Origin: Cohnella sp. SGD-V74
GTDB lineage: Bacteria > Bacillota > Bacilli > Paenibacillales > Paenibacillaceae
Reading direction: 5' to 3'
Assembly (NCBI RefSeq): GCF_003001675.1
Contig: NZ_PVYW01000017.1
Span: 124,001-188,000, forward strand
Length of the DNA: 64,000 bases
Shown here: in pieces, positions 1 through 8,103 of the stretch
How the letters are laid out: the number at the start of each line of letters is the position of its first letter
Position numbering within the stretch: the first letter of the stretch is position 1
Position numbers and translations under genes: made by a program
Notes under the pieces: generated by a model
The model's input: the letters and a program-made list of their open reading frames with translations, nothing else
The model's database searches: none
What the model was told of the DNA's origin: nothing

Positions 1-15
1 GGAAGCGATGATGAA

Positions 16-1215
16 TCAGCGATTCAGAAACGCGTATTCCGGGCGCTTCATCAGCTCCAGATTGCGTTCGATCAGCTCGGAGCGCTGCTCGACGCAAGCG
101 CGGGAGCGAAGCGGATCGGAAGGCGTGTTCACGCAATAGTCGACGAGTTGTTCGACCGACGTCTCCGCGACGTGGCAGCGAGTGTCGGAGGACGCGTAAT
201 AAATGTAGACTTTGCCGTCGTCGTCGGCAATGACGCCGTTGCAGAAGATGACGTTCGACACGTCGCCGACGCGTTCGATTCCTTCCGGAGCGATCAGATG
301 TCCGCCCGGCGCGTAAGTGACTTTGTCCGGCGCCGCCAGATCCGTCATGAACGCGTAGACGACATAGCGCAGTCCGGCCGCCGTATTGCGCACGCCGTGG
401 GCGATGTGCAGCCAGCCCCGATCCGTTCTGATCGGCGCCGGTCCTTGCCCGTTCTTCACTTCCTTGATCGTATGGTACGCTTTCGCGTCGACAATCGTCT
501 CGCGGTCGATGACCGCCGGATTCATGCTATCGGACAACCCCCAGCCGATGCCCCCGCCGGCGCCCGTATCGATGAAGCCGTCCTGCGGCCGCGTATAGAA
601 TGCGTATTTGCCGTTCACGAACTCCGGATGAAGCACGACGTTGCGCTGCTGCGGGGACGGCGTCTTCAGGTCGGGCAGCCGCTCCCACGACTCCAGATCC
701 TTCGTGCGAACGATGCCGCCCTGCGCGACCGCGCTCGACGTGTCGCCCTTCGGAGCGTCCGGATCTTTGCGCTCGGTGCAGAACAGGCCGTAGATCCAGC
801 CGTCTTCATGCTGCACGAGCCGCATGTCGTACACGTTGATGTCCGGATCTTCCGTCTCCGGAAGCAGCACCGGGTATTCCCGGAACCGGAAGCCCCCCGT
901 CGGCCGGTCGCTCTCCGCGACGGCGAAAAACGATTTGCGGTCGGCGCCTTCCACCCGCGCCATCAGCACGTACTTGCCGTTCAGCTTGATCGCGCCCGGA
1001 TTAAAAGCGGCGTTGACGCCGAGACGCTCCAGCAGCAGTGGATTCGTCTCCGGATTCAGATCGTATCGCCAATGGATCGGCGCGTGCGCCGCCGTCAGCA
1101 CCGGCAGCTCGTACCTCGCATAGACGCCGTTGCTAGCTGCGGGGCGGTTCTCTTGATGAATCAGCGCTTCGTATTCGGCTGCCGTCTCTTTCAACTTGGA
1201 CATAAATTCGCTCAT
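16..1215 (-). CDS. GH130 4-O-beta-D-mannosyl-D-glucose phosphorylase
   Basis: Predicted cytoplasmic phosphorylase that splits mannosylglucose with phosphate into mannose-1-phosphate and glucose. The 399 residues resemble the GH130 subfamily 1 enzyme of Bacteroides fragilis along the whole length, as far as I can recall that sequence: HWRYDLN near 48, [19 protein letters not shown] near 84-102, NVYDMRL near 127-133 (D130 would be the general acid), [30 protein letters not shown] and YYASSDTR. No signal peptide. The ATG at 1215 has a GAAGGGA ribosome site nine bases upstream. It lies 46 bases downstream of the mannanase-epimerase gene on the same strand and should use that enzyme's product, which argues for one transcript. 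A mannooligosaccharide phosphorylase is less likely because the motifs fit the subfamily 1 pattern. Confidence 0.9.
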   Translation of the reverse strand: MSEFMSKLKETAAEYEALIHQENRPAASNGVYARYELPVLTAAHAPIHWRYDLNPETNPLLLERLGVNAAFNPGAIKLNGKYVLMARVEGADRKSFFAVAESDRPTGGFRFREYPVLLPETEDPDINVYDMRLVQHEDGWIYGLFCTERKDPDAPKGDTSSAVAQGGIVRTKDLESWERLPDLKTPSPQQRNVVLHPEFVNGKYAFYTRPQDGFIDTGAGGGIGWGLSDSMNPAVIDRETIVDAKAYHTIKEVKNGQGPAPIRTDRGWLHIAHGVRNTAAGLRYVVYAFMTDLAAPDKVTYAPGGHLIAPEGIERVGDVSNVIFCNGVIADDDGKVYIYYASSDTRCHVAETSVEQLVDYCVNTPSDPLRSRACVEQRSELIERNLELMKRPEYAFLNR

Positions 1216-1261
1216 GATACCGATTCCCTTCTATTATGAGGATTGCGATTTCTTCAAGCGA

Positions 1262-3421
1262 TTAAAGCACGCGCTCCAACCGCTCCAACGCTTCCATGCA
1301 GGCTCGGGCGTTGTGGTACGGACATTTCCAAGGACCGGCTTTGTCGTGACCCGGCACCGGCTCGCCCGTCCGCATTACCTGCCAATGCCATTCGCCATGC
1401 TCGCCGTCCCGGATAAAGCCGCGAATGAACGCCCAGCTCGCTTTCGCCGCATCGAGATACTTCTGTTCTCCCGACAACTGACAGGCGTTCAGGAATCCGA
1501 CCATCGCTTCGGCTTGCGGCCACCAGTCCTTCGAGTCGTCGAGACGTCCGTCTCCGTGCAGTTCGTTAAACACGCCTCCGTCTTGATCCACGCCTTGCTC
1601 CAGCGTTGCCCGCGCCATTTCGAGCGCTTCCCGCCGAACCCGCTCCGTTCGCAGCGAATCGCCGAGCACGTCCGCGGCTTCGCACAGCAGCCAGCTTCCT
1701 TCGATGTCGTGCCCGTACGAGACGTCTCCCGACTTCGACACCCACTCATCGTCGAAAAAGAGCCGGAAATGGTGCGTACCCTTATCCACGATTTTGTCCA
1801 GATGAACGTCGATCAGCTCCGCCAGCTTGACCCGCAGCCCTTCCGGCTTCCATACCCGGTACAGGTTCGTGTACGCTTCCAGCACGTGCAGATGCGTGTT
1901 CATCGACTTGCGCTCGTTCAAGTCCTTGCCGCTGAGCGACAGGTCGGCCGTCTCCGTCCAATCCCGCGCGAGCGCTTCGACATAGCCGAGGCGAACCGGA
2001 TCGTAGGCATGCTTCTCCAGCAGCCGGTACAGCTCTTCGGCCCGCACGAGCGCTTTGTCCGCGCCGGTCGCCCGATAGTACTCGGCTAATGCGTAGATCG
2101 CGAACGCCTGGCCGTACACCTGCTTCTTGTCCTGCGTCGGCGAGCCGCTGGCGTCGATCATCCAGAACAGGCCGCCGTGCAGCGGATCGGCGAACCGTTC
2201 CAGCGCCTCGTATGCGCGGTCCGCCATCTCCAGATAAACCGACTCCCCGTATATCCGGTAAGCCGACGCGAACGTCCATAGAATGCGCGCGTTCAGCACG
2301 AGCCCTTTGTCCGCATCGGCGACGATCGTCATGTCGTCGCGAATCTCGCCGACGAAGCCGCCGTGCTTGTCGTCTTGGGCGTGACGGATCCAGAATCCGA
2401 GAATATTGCTCTTCAACTCCTGCTCCAGCTCCGACCGCCACCGTTCGCGCTCCGCGGCTAGCTCCGCCTGATCCTCGCGAAGCGACTCGTTCGAATAATA
2501 ATCCCGCACGATCGCTTCCGCCGGCTTGCCGTACATGCAGTAGTCGTCGTTGCCGTAAGCGTCCGACGCGTCATACAGCTTGGCCGGCCAATCCCACAGC
2601 ATGAAGCCCTGCACCCACGGGCGCTGACGGCATGCGGAGAACATCGCTTCGTAATAACGCGCCTGCTCTTCCCCGGACGGAGCGCCGGGCAGCGACCAAT
2701 CGTTCGGCTTCAAGCTGGAGCCGACGCGGCTCGGACAGCCCGCCTCCATGAAGAAAAACGGCTTGCCGTGCTTGCGGACGACCGCCTCGATCCGGTCCAA
2801 CTGCGCTTCCCATTCGCCGACCGGATAGTAGCCGCTGGAGGAGATGACGTCGACCGCGTCCCACCACGCCAGCCGATCCTCCTGGTACTTATCGCAGTTG
2901 TACGTGACGATGCCGCTGTACAGGGCGCGCACGTCGGCAATCAGCTTCCGCCACTGCGCTTCCCTCGCGTCGGCCTGCACCATTTCGCAGCCGACGCACA
3001 GCATTTCGCAGCCCTCTTCCTCGGCTATTCGCGCATAATGCGCGATAAACGCGCCGTACGACGCGAACCACTCGGCCCAGCTCGGCTCCCCCGGCACCTC
3101 GTCGGCGAAAAAACCGATATGCGCGCGCCAGGTTCCGTCCGCGCAGTTGACGACCGGCTTCAAGCAGACTTTGAGCCCCAGCGCCTTGGCTCTCCGGATG
3201 GCGGCGCGCACCTCGTCGTCCGTAACGGTAGGCTCGTCGCGGAAATGGATCTCCGTCGACTGTGCCGTATCTTGAAGCGCGCCCAGCGCAAGGGCAACCC
3301 AGCTTACTCCGAGCTCCTTCATCCGTTCCATCGAGAACTCGGCTTCCGGTCCCGTCCATGTCCCGCGCACGCCCGTCCAGCCCCAGGTCATTCCGTTGAT
3401 CGTCTCGTTCCAGGCGGACAT
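1262..3421 (-). CDS. GH113 beta-mannanase fused to cellobiose 2-epimerase
   Basis: A two-domain enzyme of 719 residues. Residues 1-315 look like a GH113 endo-beta-1,4-mannanase, with a (beta/alpha)8-type layout, a likely acid/base E146 in LCVGCEM and a likely nucleophile E226 in FFFMEAGCP. Residues 330-719 look like an N-acylglucosamine/cellobiose 2-epimerase, with histidines in MNTHLHVLEAY (H510, H512), SYGHDIEGSW (H571) and CPYHNAR (H703). There is no signal peptide, so it should act on imported oligosaccharides. The start is set at the ATG at 3421, eight bases after AAAGGAGG; an upstream in-frame TTG at 3448 would put the ribosome site inside the gene. The next gene encodes mannosylglucose phosphorylase, the enzyme that would use epimerised mannobiose. 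Domain calls are confident; activities are inferred. Confidence 0.88.
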   Translation of the reverse strand: MSAWNETINGMTWGWTGVRGTWTGPEAEFSMERMKELGVSWVALALGALQDTAQSTEIHFRDEPTVTDDEVRAAIRRAKALGLKVCLKPVVNCADGTWRAHIGFFADEVPGEPSWAEWFASYGAFIAHYARIAEEEGCEMLCVGCEMVQADAREAQWRKLIADVRALYSGIVTYNCDKYQEDRLAWWDAVDVISSSGYYPVGEWEAQLDRIEAVVRKHGKPFFFMEAGCPSRVGSSLKPNDWSLPGAPSGEEQARYYEAMFSACRQRPWVQGFMLWDWPAKLYDASDAYGNDDYCMYGKPAEAIVRDYYSNESLREDQAELAAERERWRSELEQELKSNILGFWIRHAQDDKHGGFVGEIRDDMTIVADADKGLVLNARILWTFASAYRIYGESVYLEMADRAYEALERFADPLHGGLFWMIDASGSPTQDKKQVYGQAFAIYALAEYYRATGADKALVRAEELYRLLEKHAYDPVRLGYVEALARDWTETADLSLSGKDLNERKSMNTHLHVLEAYTNLYRVWKPEGLRVKLAELIDVHLDKIVDKGTHHFRLFFDDEWVSKSGDVSYGHDIEGSWLLCEAADVLGDSLRTERVRREALEMARATLEQGVDQDGGVFNELHGDGRLDDSKDWWPQAEAMVGFLNACQLSGEQKYLDAAKASWAFIRGFIRDGEHGEWHWQVMRTGEPVPGHDKAGPWKCPYHNARACMEALERLERVL

Positions 3422-3517
3422 TCGATCGGCTCCTCCTTTGTTAGGCAATTTTAATTTGTTAGCTAATTGTTTCTTTATTTATAATAACAAAACAATAAAT
3501 TTAGATCAATTGCCGCA

Positions 3518-3557
3518 TAAAAAATAACCTTGGAAGACGCAAACCAACCAAGGTTAT
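3518..3557 (-). terminator. Rho-independent terminator after lacI-type gene
   Basis: Ten-base arms ATAACCTTGG (3524-3533) and CCAAGGTTAT (3548-3557) form a stem that, on the minus strand, is followed by TTTTTT. It separates the LacI gene from the mannanase-epimerase gene. The latter should therefore have its own promoter in 3422-3517, an AT-rich stretch that also holds half-sites resembling the LacI operator (TTTGTTAG at 3455-3462, ATAACAAA at 3484-3491). Confidence 0.8.
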
Positions 3558-3584
3558 CCACATTACGATTCACCGCTCGTTTCA

Positions 3585-4658
3585 TCATTCCATTCGCGAC
3601 ACCGGAGCAAGCCCAGTCGACTGGCGCAGCACGAAATCTCCCGACAGCAGTATTTTTTCCTTCGGCCCGTCCGGGTGATCGATCCGCCACAGCAAAGTGT
3701 CCACCGCCCGCCGGCCGAGCGCTTCCTTGTTGACATGGACCGTGCTCAGAGACGGATCGGACAGCGCAGCTTCCTCGATGTTGTCGAAACCCGCCACCGA
3801 GCAGTCGTCCGGCACGCGAACGCCCGCTTTCGCCAGCGCGGTCATGACACAGAAAGCGAGGGAATCGTTGGCGCAGACGAACGCCGTCGGCAGCGAACCG
3901 GAAACCTTCATCTCCGCCGCGATAACGCCCAAGCGCTCCGTCAGCTCCGTCCGATTCTCTCCTTCCAGCTCCAGCAATGCCGGATTCTGATGAAGCGGCA
4001 CGCCTTGCTCCTCCAGCATCGAGCGGAACCCGAGCCATCGATCGAAGAAGCTGCGGGCGTAACGAACGCTGCCGACGAACTGGAAGGAACGATGCCCGTT
4101 GCCGAGCAAATAATTCGTCAGCCTGCGCTCGCATTCGTAGTTGTTCATGAACAGGGCATCCGAAGGGATAAGCGCGTCCTCATGGTCGACGAGCACGAAC
4201 GGAATGCCCAAATTGCGAACCTCGAGCAGCAGTTGGTTGGAGATCAGCCCGACGCCGACCAGGCCGAGCACACCGTCCGGATTGATCAGCTTCGCGAAGT
4301 TGTCGGTAATATGTTCGGTGACGATCATCATTCCGAGCCGCCGCTCCTCCAGCGCGCCCGCAATGCCGTCGATAATTCTGCCCCAATACAGCGACTGGCG
4401 GTTTTGCTCCCGTACGTTAGGGATGAGCACGATAACCGTATCTTTGTCTCCGGTCCGTTCCGCCTTGTCCGACTGCGCCTTCAGAGCGGCCGTCTTGGCC
4501 CGCTTCTGCGAGAAGTAGCCGAGCTGCGTCGCCGCCTGGATGATTTTTTCCCGCGTATCCCGGCTGACTCCGGACTTCCCGGACAGCGCCTTGGACACGG
4601 CGAACTTCGATACGCCGATATGATCGGCGATTTGCTGCATCGTGACTTTGCTGGACAT
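3585..4658 (-). CDS. LacI-family transcriptional regulator of the mannan locus
   Basis: The N-terminus is a LacI helix-turn-helix (MQQIADHIGVSKFAVSKALSG, about residues 7-27). A periplasmic-binding-protein-like sensor domain follows, with typical elements PTAFVCANDSLAFCVM and SVAGFDNIEEA near the C-terminus. It sits between the permease genes and the mannanase-epimerase gene on the same strand, so it most likely senses a manno-oligosaccharide or its product. A perfect inverted repeat just upstream (4694-4717) is a good autoregulatory operator. ATG 4658 is chosen because it starts right at the DNA-binding domain; GTG 4670 is in frame and equally possible, and neither has a strong ribosome site. 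Confidence 0.88.
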   Translation of the reverse strand: MSSKVTMQQIADHIGVSKFAVSKALSGKSGVSRDTREKIIQAATQLGYFSQKRAKTAALKAQSDKAERTGDKDTVIVLIPNVREQNRQSLYWGRIIDGIAGALEERRLGMMIVTEHITDNFAKLINPDGVLGLVGVGLISNQLLLEVRNLGIPFVLVDHEDALIPSDALFMNNYECERRLTNYLLGNGHRSFQFVGSVRYARSFFDRWLGFRSMLEEQGVPLHQNPALLELEGENRTELTERLGVIAAEMKVSGSLPTAFVCANDSLAFCVMTALAKAGVRVPDDCSVAGFDNIEEAALSDPSLSTVHVNKEALGRRAVDTLLWRIDHPDGPKEKILLSGDFVLRQSTGLAPVSRME

Positions 4659-4693
4659 CCGTTTGTTCACATCGCTTTCGACCGTTAGGCATA

Positions 4694-4717
4694 GATAACA
4701 AATTCATTTTTGTTATC
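4694..4717. promoter_or_regulatory. Likely LacI-family operator
   Basis: Perfect nine-base inverted repeat GATAACAAA / TTTGTTATC with a six-base spacer, 36 bases upstream of the lacI-type start. Similar half-sites recur upstream of the mannanase-epimerase gene (3455-3463 and 3484-3491). The symmetry and position fit an autoregulated LacI operator; binding is inferred. Confidence 0.6.
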
Positions 4718-4748
4718 ATAACACAACTTTGTTCGTTAGCGAAGCTCG

Positions 4749-5579
4749 CTACTTGACCGCCCCGTTCGTCACGCCGGAGAAAATATAACGCTGCATGAGC
4801 AGGAACACGATAACAGTAGGAATGAAGATCAGCAGAATACCCGCCGAGATGACGTTAAGCTGCGCCGCGTTCGGACCGACGAAATCGTAGATGGCGGTGG
4901 ACACGACTTTCAATTTCCGCGAAGGCATGTAGAGGAACGGAATGTAGAAGTCGTTGTAGATCGAGATCGTCTTCAGAATAATAAGCGTCGCGGTAGCCGG
5001 TCCGAGCAGCGGGAAGATGATCGACCGGAAAATGTTGAAATACGACGCTCCTTCGATCATCGCGCTCTCGTCCAGATCGCGCGGCACGCTTTTGATGAAT
5101 TGCATGTAGATCGTAATTTGCAGCACGTCCGCTCCGATGTACAGCAATATCGGCGCCCATATCGTGTTGTACGCTCCGATCGCCTGAACGACGCCGAACG
5201 TGGCCACTTGCGTCGTGACGAGCGGAATGACCTGAATGAACAAGTACAATCCGAATATCGGCTTGCGGAGCGCGAAGTCGAACCTGCTCAGGCAGTACGC
5301 GACCATCGTTCCGATCAGCACGTTGCCGGCCAGCGAGAACAGCAGCACGACCGCGATATTTTGAAAGCCGAGCCCAAGCCGCCCGATCTCGAACACCCGA
5401 GCGAAGTTGTCAAAATTCAGCCAGTCTGCCGGGAAAGCAAGACCCGACTGGTAATATTCCACCTGAGTCTTGAACGCGCCGACGACGACCGAATAGATCG
5501 GAAACAGCACGATCAGAACGGCCATCGAGAGCGACAGGTACTTCAACGTCCGAACGACGGCGGATTCGTTGCGCTTCAT
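4749..5579 (-). CDS. Sugar ABC transporter permease (MalG-like)
   Basis: Inner-membrane permease of a CUT1-type importer, 276 residues with about six membrane segments. It carries the EAA-loop motif that contacts the ATPase (DLDESAMIEGASYFNIFRSIIFP, mid-protein) and ends in the usual YIFSGVTNGAVK. The ATG at 5579 lies two bases after the stop of the upstream permease, so the two are translationally linked. An open frame extends far upstream of this ATG but only overlaps the partner gene out of frame. Together the pair should import manno-oligosaccharides for the cytoplasmic mannanase; no binding-protein gene lies beside them in this window. Confidence 0.92.
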   Translation of the reverse strand: MKRNESAVVRTLKYLSLSMAVLIVLFPIYSVVVGAFKTQVEYYQSGLAFPADWLNFDNFARVFEIGRLGLGFQNIAVVLLFSLAGNVLIGTMVAYCLSRFDFALRKPIFGLYLFIQVIPLVTTQVATFGVVQAIGAYNTIWAPILLYIGADVLQITIYMQFIKSVPRDLDESAMIEGASYFNIFRSIIFPLLGPATATLIILKTISIYNDFYIPFLYMPSRKLKVVSTAIYDFVGPNAAQLNVISAGILLIFIPTVIVFLLMQRYIFSGVTNGAVK

Positions 5580-5581
5580 GA

Positions 5582-6460
5582 TCAGTCCGCCCCCTTGAAC
5601 ACGAATTTGCGCTGGACGAAGATGATGAGCATGACGATGAACAGCAGCAGTACGGCCATCGCCGACGCTTTGCCGAAGTTCTGGTACTTGAACGCCGTAT
5701 CGACCGTCTCGATGACGAACGTGGACGTTCCGTTCGCTCCGAGCATGATGATGTACGGGATATCGAACGCCTCCAGCGCGCCGGTCAGCGTCAGGATCAG
5801 CATCAGCTCGATAACGCGCCGTATGCTGGGCAGCGTAATGAACCGGAAGCTTTGCCACCCGGAGGCGCCGTCGATGCTCGCGGCTTCGTACAGGTCTTCT
5901 GGGATTGACTGCAGAGCCCCGATGAAAATGACCATGGACAGGCCGAAATATTTCCACATCGAGATGAACGCGAGCGAAAAGTTGACGATGTCCGGATTGC
6001 CGAGCCACGCCTGCTGCCACGACCCGAGCCCGATCGCCTCCAGCACGACGTTCAGCGAGCCGTATTCCGCGTGATACAGGTTTTTGAACATGATCGCCGT
6101 CGCCACGCTGTGCAGCACGTACGGTAAAAACAGCAGCACCCGGAAAACGTATCTCCCTCTCAGCTTTCCGTTCAGCAGGACGGCAAAGTAAAGCGCGACT
6201 GCCGTCTGGACGAGCCCGCCGATGAAGTAGTAGGCGTTGGCGCGAAAGGCCCGGAACACTTCCGAGTTGGAGAAAATATCCCTGTAATTCGCCAGTCCGA
6301 TAAACTTCTGATCGAACCCTACCCCGTCCCAATCGGTGAGGCTGAAATAAAACAGCGCCGCGGCGGGATACAGCGAGAAAGCCGCCATCAGCGCCAGCGG
6401 GAGGGTTAGAAACCCGAACAGGATGAGGTATTTCTGCGTTTTGTAGCTAAGGTTGAACAT
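5582..6460 (-). CDS. Sugar ABC transporter permease (MalF-like)
   Basis: First permease of the mannan-locus importer, 292 residues with about six membrane segments and an EAA loop (EDLYEAASIDGASGWQSFRFITLP). The ATG at 6460 follows a GAAAGGGGG ribosome site. An in-frame upstream ATG at 6523 is rejected because it would put the catabolite-repression site inside the coding region. It is the first gene of the minus-strand transporter operon, with a promoter and cre-like site just upstream. The ATPase is missing here, as is usual in Bacillales, where a shared MsmX-type ATPase serves many importers. Confidence 0.92.
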   Translation of the reverse strand: MFNLSYKTQKYLILFGFLTLPLALMAAFSLYPAAALFYFSLTDWDGVGFDQKFIGLANYRDIFSNSEVFRAFRANAYYFIGGLVQTAVALYFAVLLNGKLRGRYVFRVLLFLPYVLHSVATAIMFKNLYHAEYGSLNVVLEAIGLGSWQQAWLGNPDIVNFSLAFISMWKYFGLSMVIFIGALQSIPEDLYEAASIDGASGWQSFRFITLPSIRRVIELMLILTLTGALEAFDIPYIIMLGANGTSTFVIETVDTAFKYQNFGKASAMAVLLLFIVMLIIFVQRKFVFKGAD

Positions 6461-6508
6461 AGGCTTTCCTGCCCCCTTTCCGATGTCGTCCGCGGATGCA
6501 CGATCCTG

Positions 6509-6558
6509 AGGAAACGCTTTCAATCCCCATCATTATAAAATGAAACGTTCAACCGTTT
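6509..6558 (-). promoter_or_regulatory. Promoter with CcpA cre-like site for transporter operon
   Basis: On the minus strand a perfect -10 TATAAT (6537-6532) has a weak TTAAAC -35 seventeen bases upstream. The 14-base sequence TGAAAGCGTTTCCT (6522-6509) fits the cre consensus TGWAARCGYTWNCW at every position and starts within a few bases of the expected transcription start. This is the arrangement expected for carbon catabolite repression by roadblock. Confidence 0.65.
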
Positions 6559-6636
6559 AAGGGAATACGTTTGTTTTCCTTGTCTTATTTTGGGATAATT
6601 TTCACCTAACTCTTCATCCGACTGTTCGCTTGGTCT

Positions 6637-8103
6637 TCATCTAACTCTGTCCCGAAACTCTTTAGGCGTGCTGCCGGTCGCTTTTTTGAACGCTTTATTG
6701 AAATAAGCCGGATCCGTGTAACCGACGAGTTCTCCGACCTCGTATGTCTTAAGTGACGGACGCTCGCGAAGAAGCGCCTTCGCACGCTCCATGCGCACGA
6801 AGATGAGATAATCGGTAATCGTCTCCCCTGTCTCCGTCTTGAACAGCTTGCTCAAATAACTCGGCGTGAGAAACACCGCCTCCGCGATTTTGCACAGCTC
6901 GATTTCCTCGGCATAACGTTTGGCGATATACGCTTTGACCGTCTCGACGACGCGGCTTTCTTGCCGCTGCTCCCGCAAACGGCGGAACTTCTCGTGAACG
7001 GCGGCGAAGAAAGCGGCCGCGCACGCTTGCCGGTCCGCGTAACGGCGCGGATCGAAGGCCTCCTTCTCGCCAAGCAGCGCGAAGACACCCTCGCAGCCTT
7101 CCCGCAGATCCTCCCAGGACGGATAAGCCCGCATCCACTCGCCCCACCATCCGACCAGCGCCTCATGCACGCCGTCCCAGTCCGATATCGACAACGCCGC
7201 CCGGCTCGCGCGATCGAACAGAACGAACGGATGAACGGACGGCTCGGCCGCTTTCTCCAGATGCAGAAAATCGGCGAACGCGTGTCGGCCCGGTTCGAAC
7301 CAGGCGCGATGCAGCGCCGCTTCCGCCTGTTCGGCCGCCTTCGGCAGCCAGATCGGCCCGCGGAACGGCTCGCTGGCGCCGACGCGCACATGGCGCAGAA
7401 CGGACATTCGCTGCATCAGCGTCTGCCCTTGCTCGCGGATCGTATCGTAATGGTCGGTCAGCCGAATCGAGACGATAACCGTCGTTCCGCCGCCGAACTC
7501 GAGCGACGTCCACGGCCGACCGACAACGTCCAGCGCGCCGTGCAGTTCCTTGAGAGGCGCGGCCGGCTCCGTCCTCACGCGCACGACCGCGTAAGCTTCG
7601 CGAAACAGCGGATGGTCCTGCAGCTCCTTCGCCGCTTCTTCCCGAAACTGTCCGGGCACCGCCTCTTCATCCGGCACGAGCAGCAGCCGGAGCCGTTTCT
7701 CGAAATCGGCCGCGCTGCGCTCGGCTTCCTCTTCGATCGCCGCATGCATGCGCGCGAGCATCTCGGACAGCTCCTGCGGATCGACCGGCTTGAGCAAATA
7801 ATCTTCCACGCCGTAGCGCATCGCCTGTTTGGCAAACGCGAAGTCGTCGAACCCGCTGATGACCGCGCATTTTATCCCGGGAAACTCTCTGCGCAGCTTG
7901 TCGATCAGTTCGAGACCGCTCATGCCCGGCATTTTGATGTCCGTTATGACGAGCTCCGGCAAGATGCCCGCCTCAATCTTCTCGAACAAATCCGCCGCTC
8001 CCGAGCATGCGGCTGCCACTTCGTATCGCTCCCCCGCTTGTTCGATCAGCTTCGCAAGCCCGCCGCGAATTCGTTCCTCGTCGTCTACGACCGCAATTTT
8101 CAT
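6637..8103 (-). CDS. Response regulator, receiver plus AraC HTH (YesN-like)
   Basis: Receiver domain at residues 1-120 with D7/D8, phospho-acceptor D55 in TDIKMPG and K105 in LLKPVD. A long middle region follows, then a C-terminal AraC double helix-turn-helix (about 390-488; IAEAVFLTPSYLSKLFKTETG and VGYTDPAYFNKAFKKATG). Its start overlaps the kinase stop by four bases (ATGA), so the two form one unit. The pair is transcribed toward the transporter operon that begins at 6460 and probably activates the mannan genes; the inducer is not evident. Confidence 0.92.
   Translation of the reverse strand: MKIAVVDDEERIRGGLAKLIEQAGERYEVAAACSGAADLFEKIEAGILPELVITDIKMPGMSGLELIDKLRREFPGIKCAVISGFDDFAFAKQAMRYGVEDYLLKPVDPQELSEMLARMHAAIEEEAERSAADFEKRLRLLLVPDEEAVPGQFREEAAKELQDHPLFREAYAVVRVRTEPAAPLKELHGALDVVGRPWTSLEFGGGTTVIVSIRLTDHYDTIREQGQTLMQRMSVLRHVRVGASEPFRGPIWLPKAAEQAEAALHRAWFEPGRHAFADFLHLEKAAEPSVHPFVLFDRASRAALSISDWDGVHEALVGWWGEWMRAYPSWEDLREGCEGVFALLGEKEAFDPRRYADRQACAAAFFAAVHEKFRRLREQRQESRVVETVKAYIAKRYAEEIELCKIAEAVFLTPSYLSKLFKTETGETITDYLIFVRMERAKALLRERPSLKTYEVGELVGYTDPAYFNKAFKKATGSTPKEFRDRVR

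Noticed and set aside
148-1239. 363-residue plus-strand frame opposite the GH130 gene
   Set aside because: Arg/Val-rich antisense shadow typical of high-GC DNA; no ribosome site or domain.
5580-6332. Upstream extension of the MalG-like permease frame to 6332
   Set aside because: Overlaps the partner permease out of frame; the ATG at 5579 directly follows that gene's stop.
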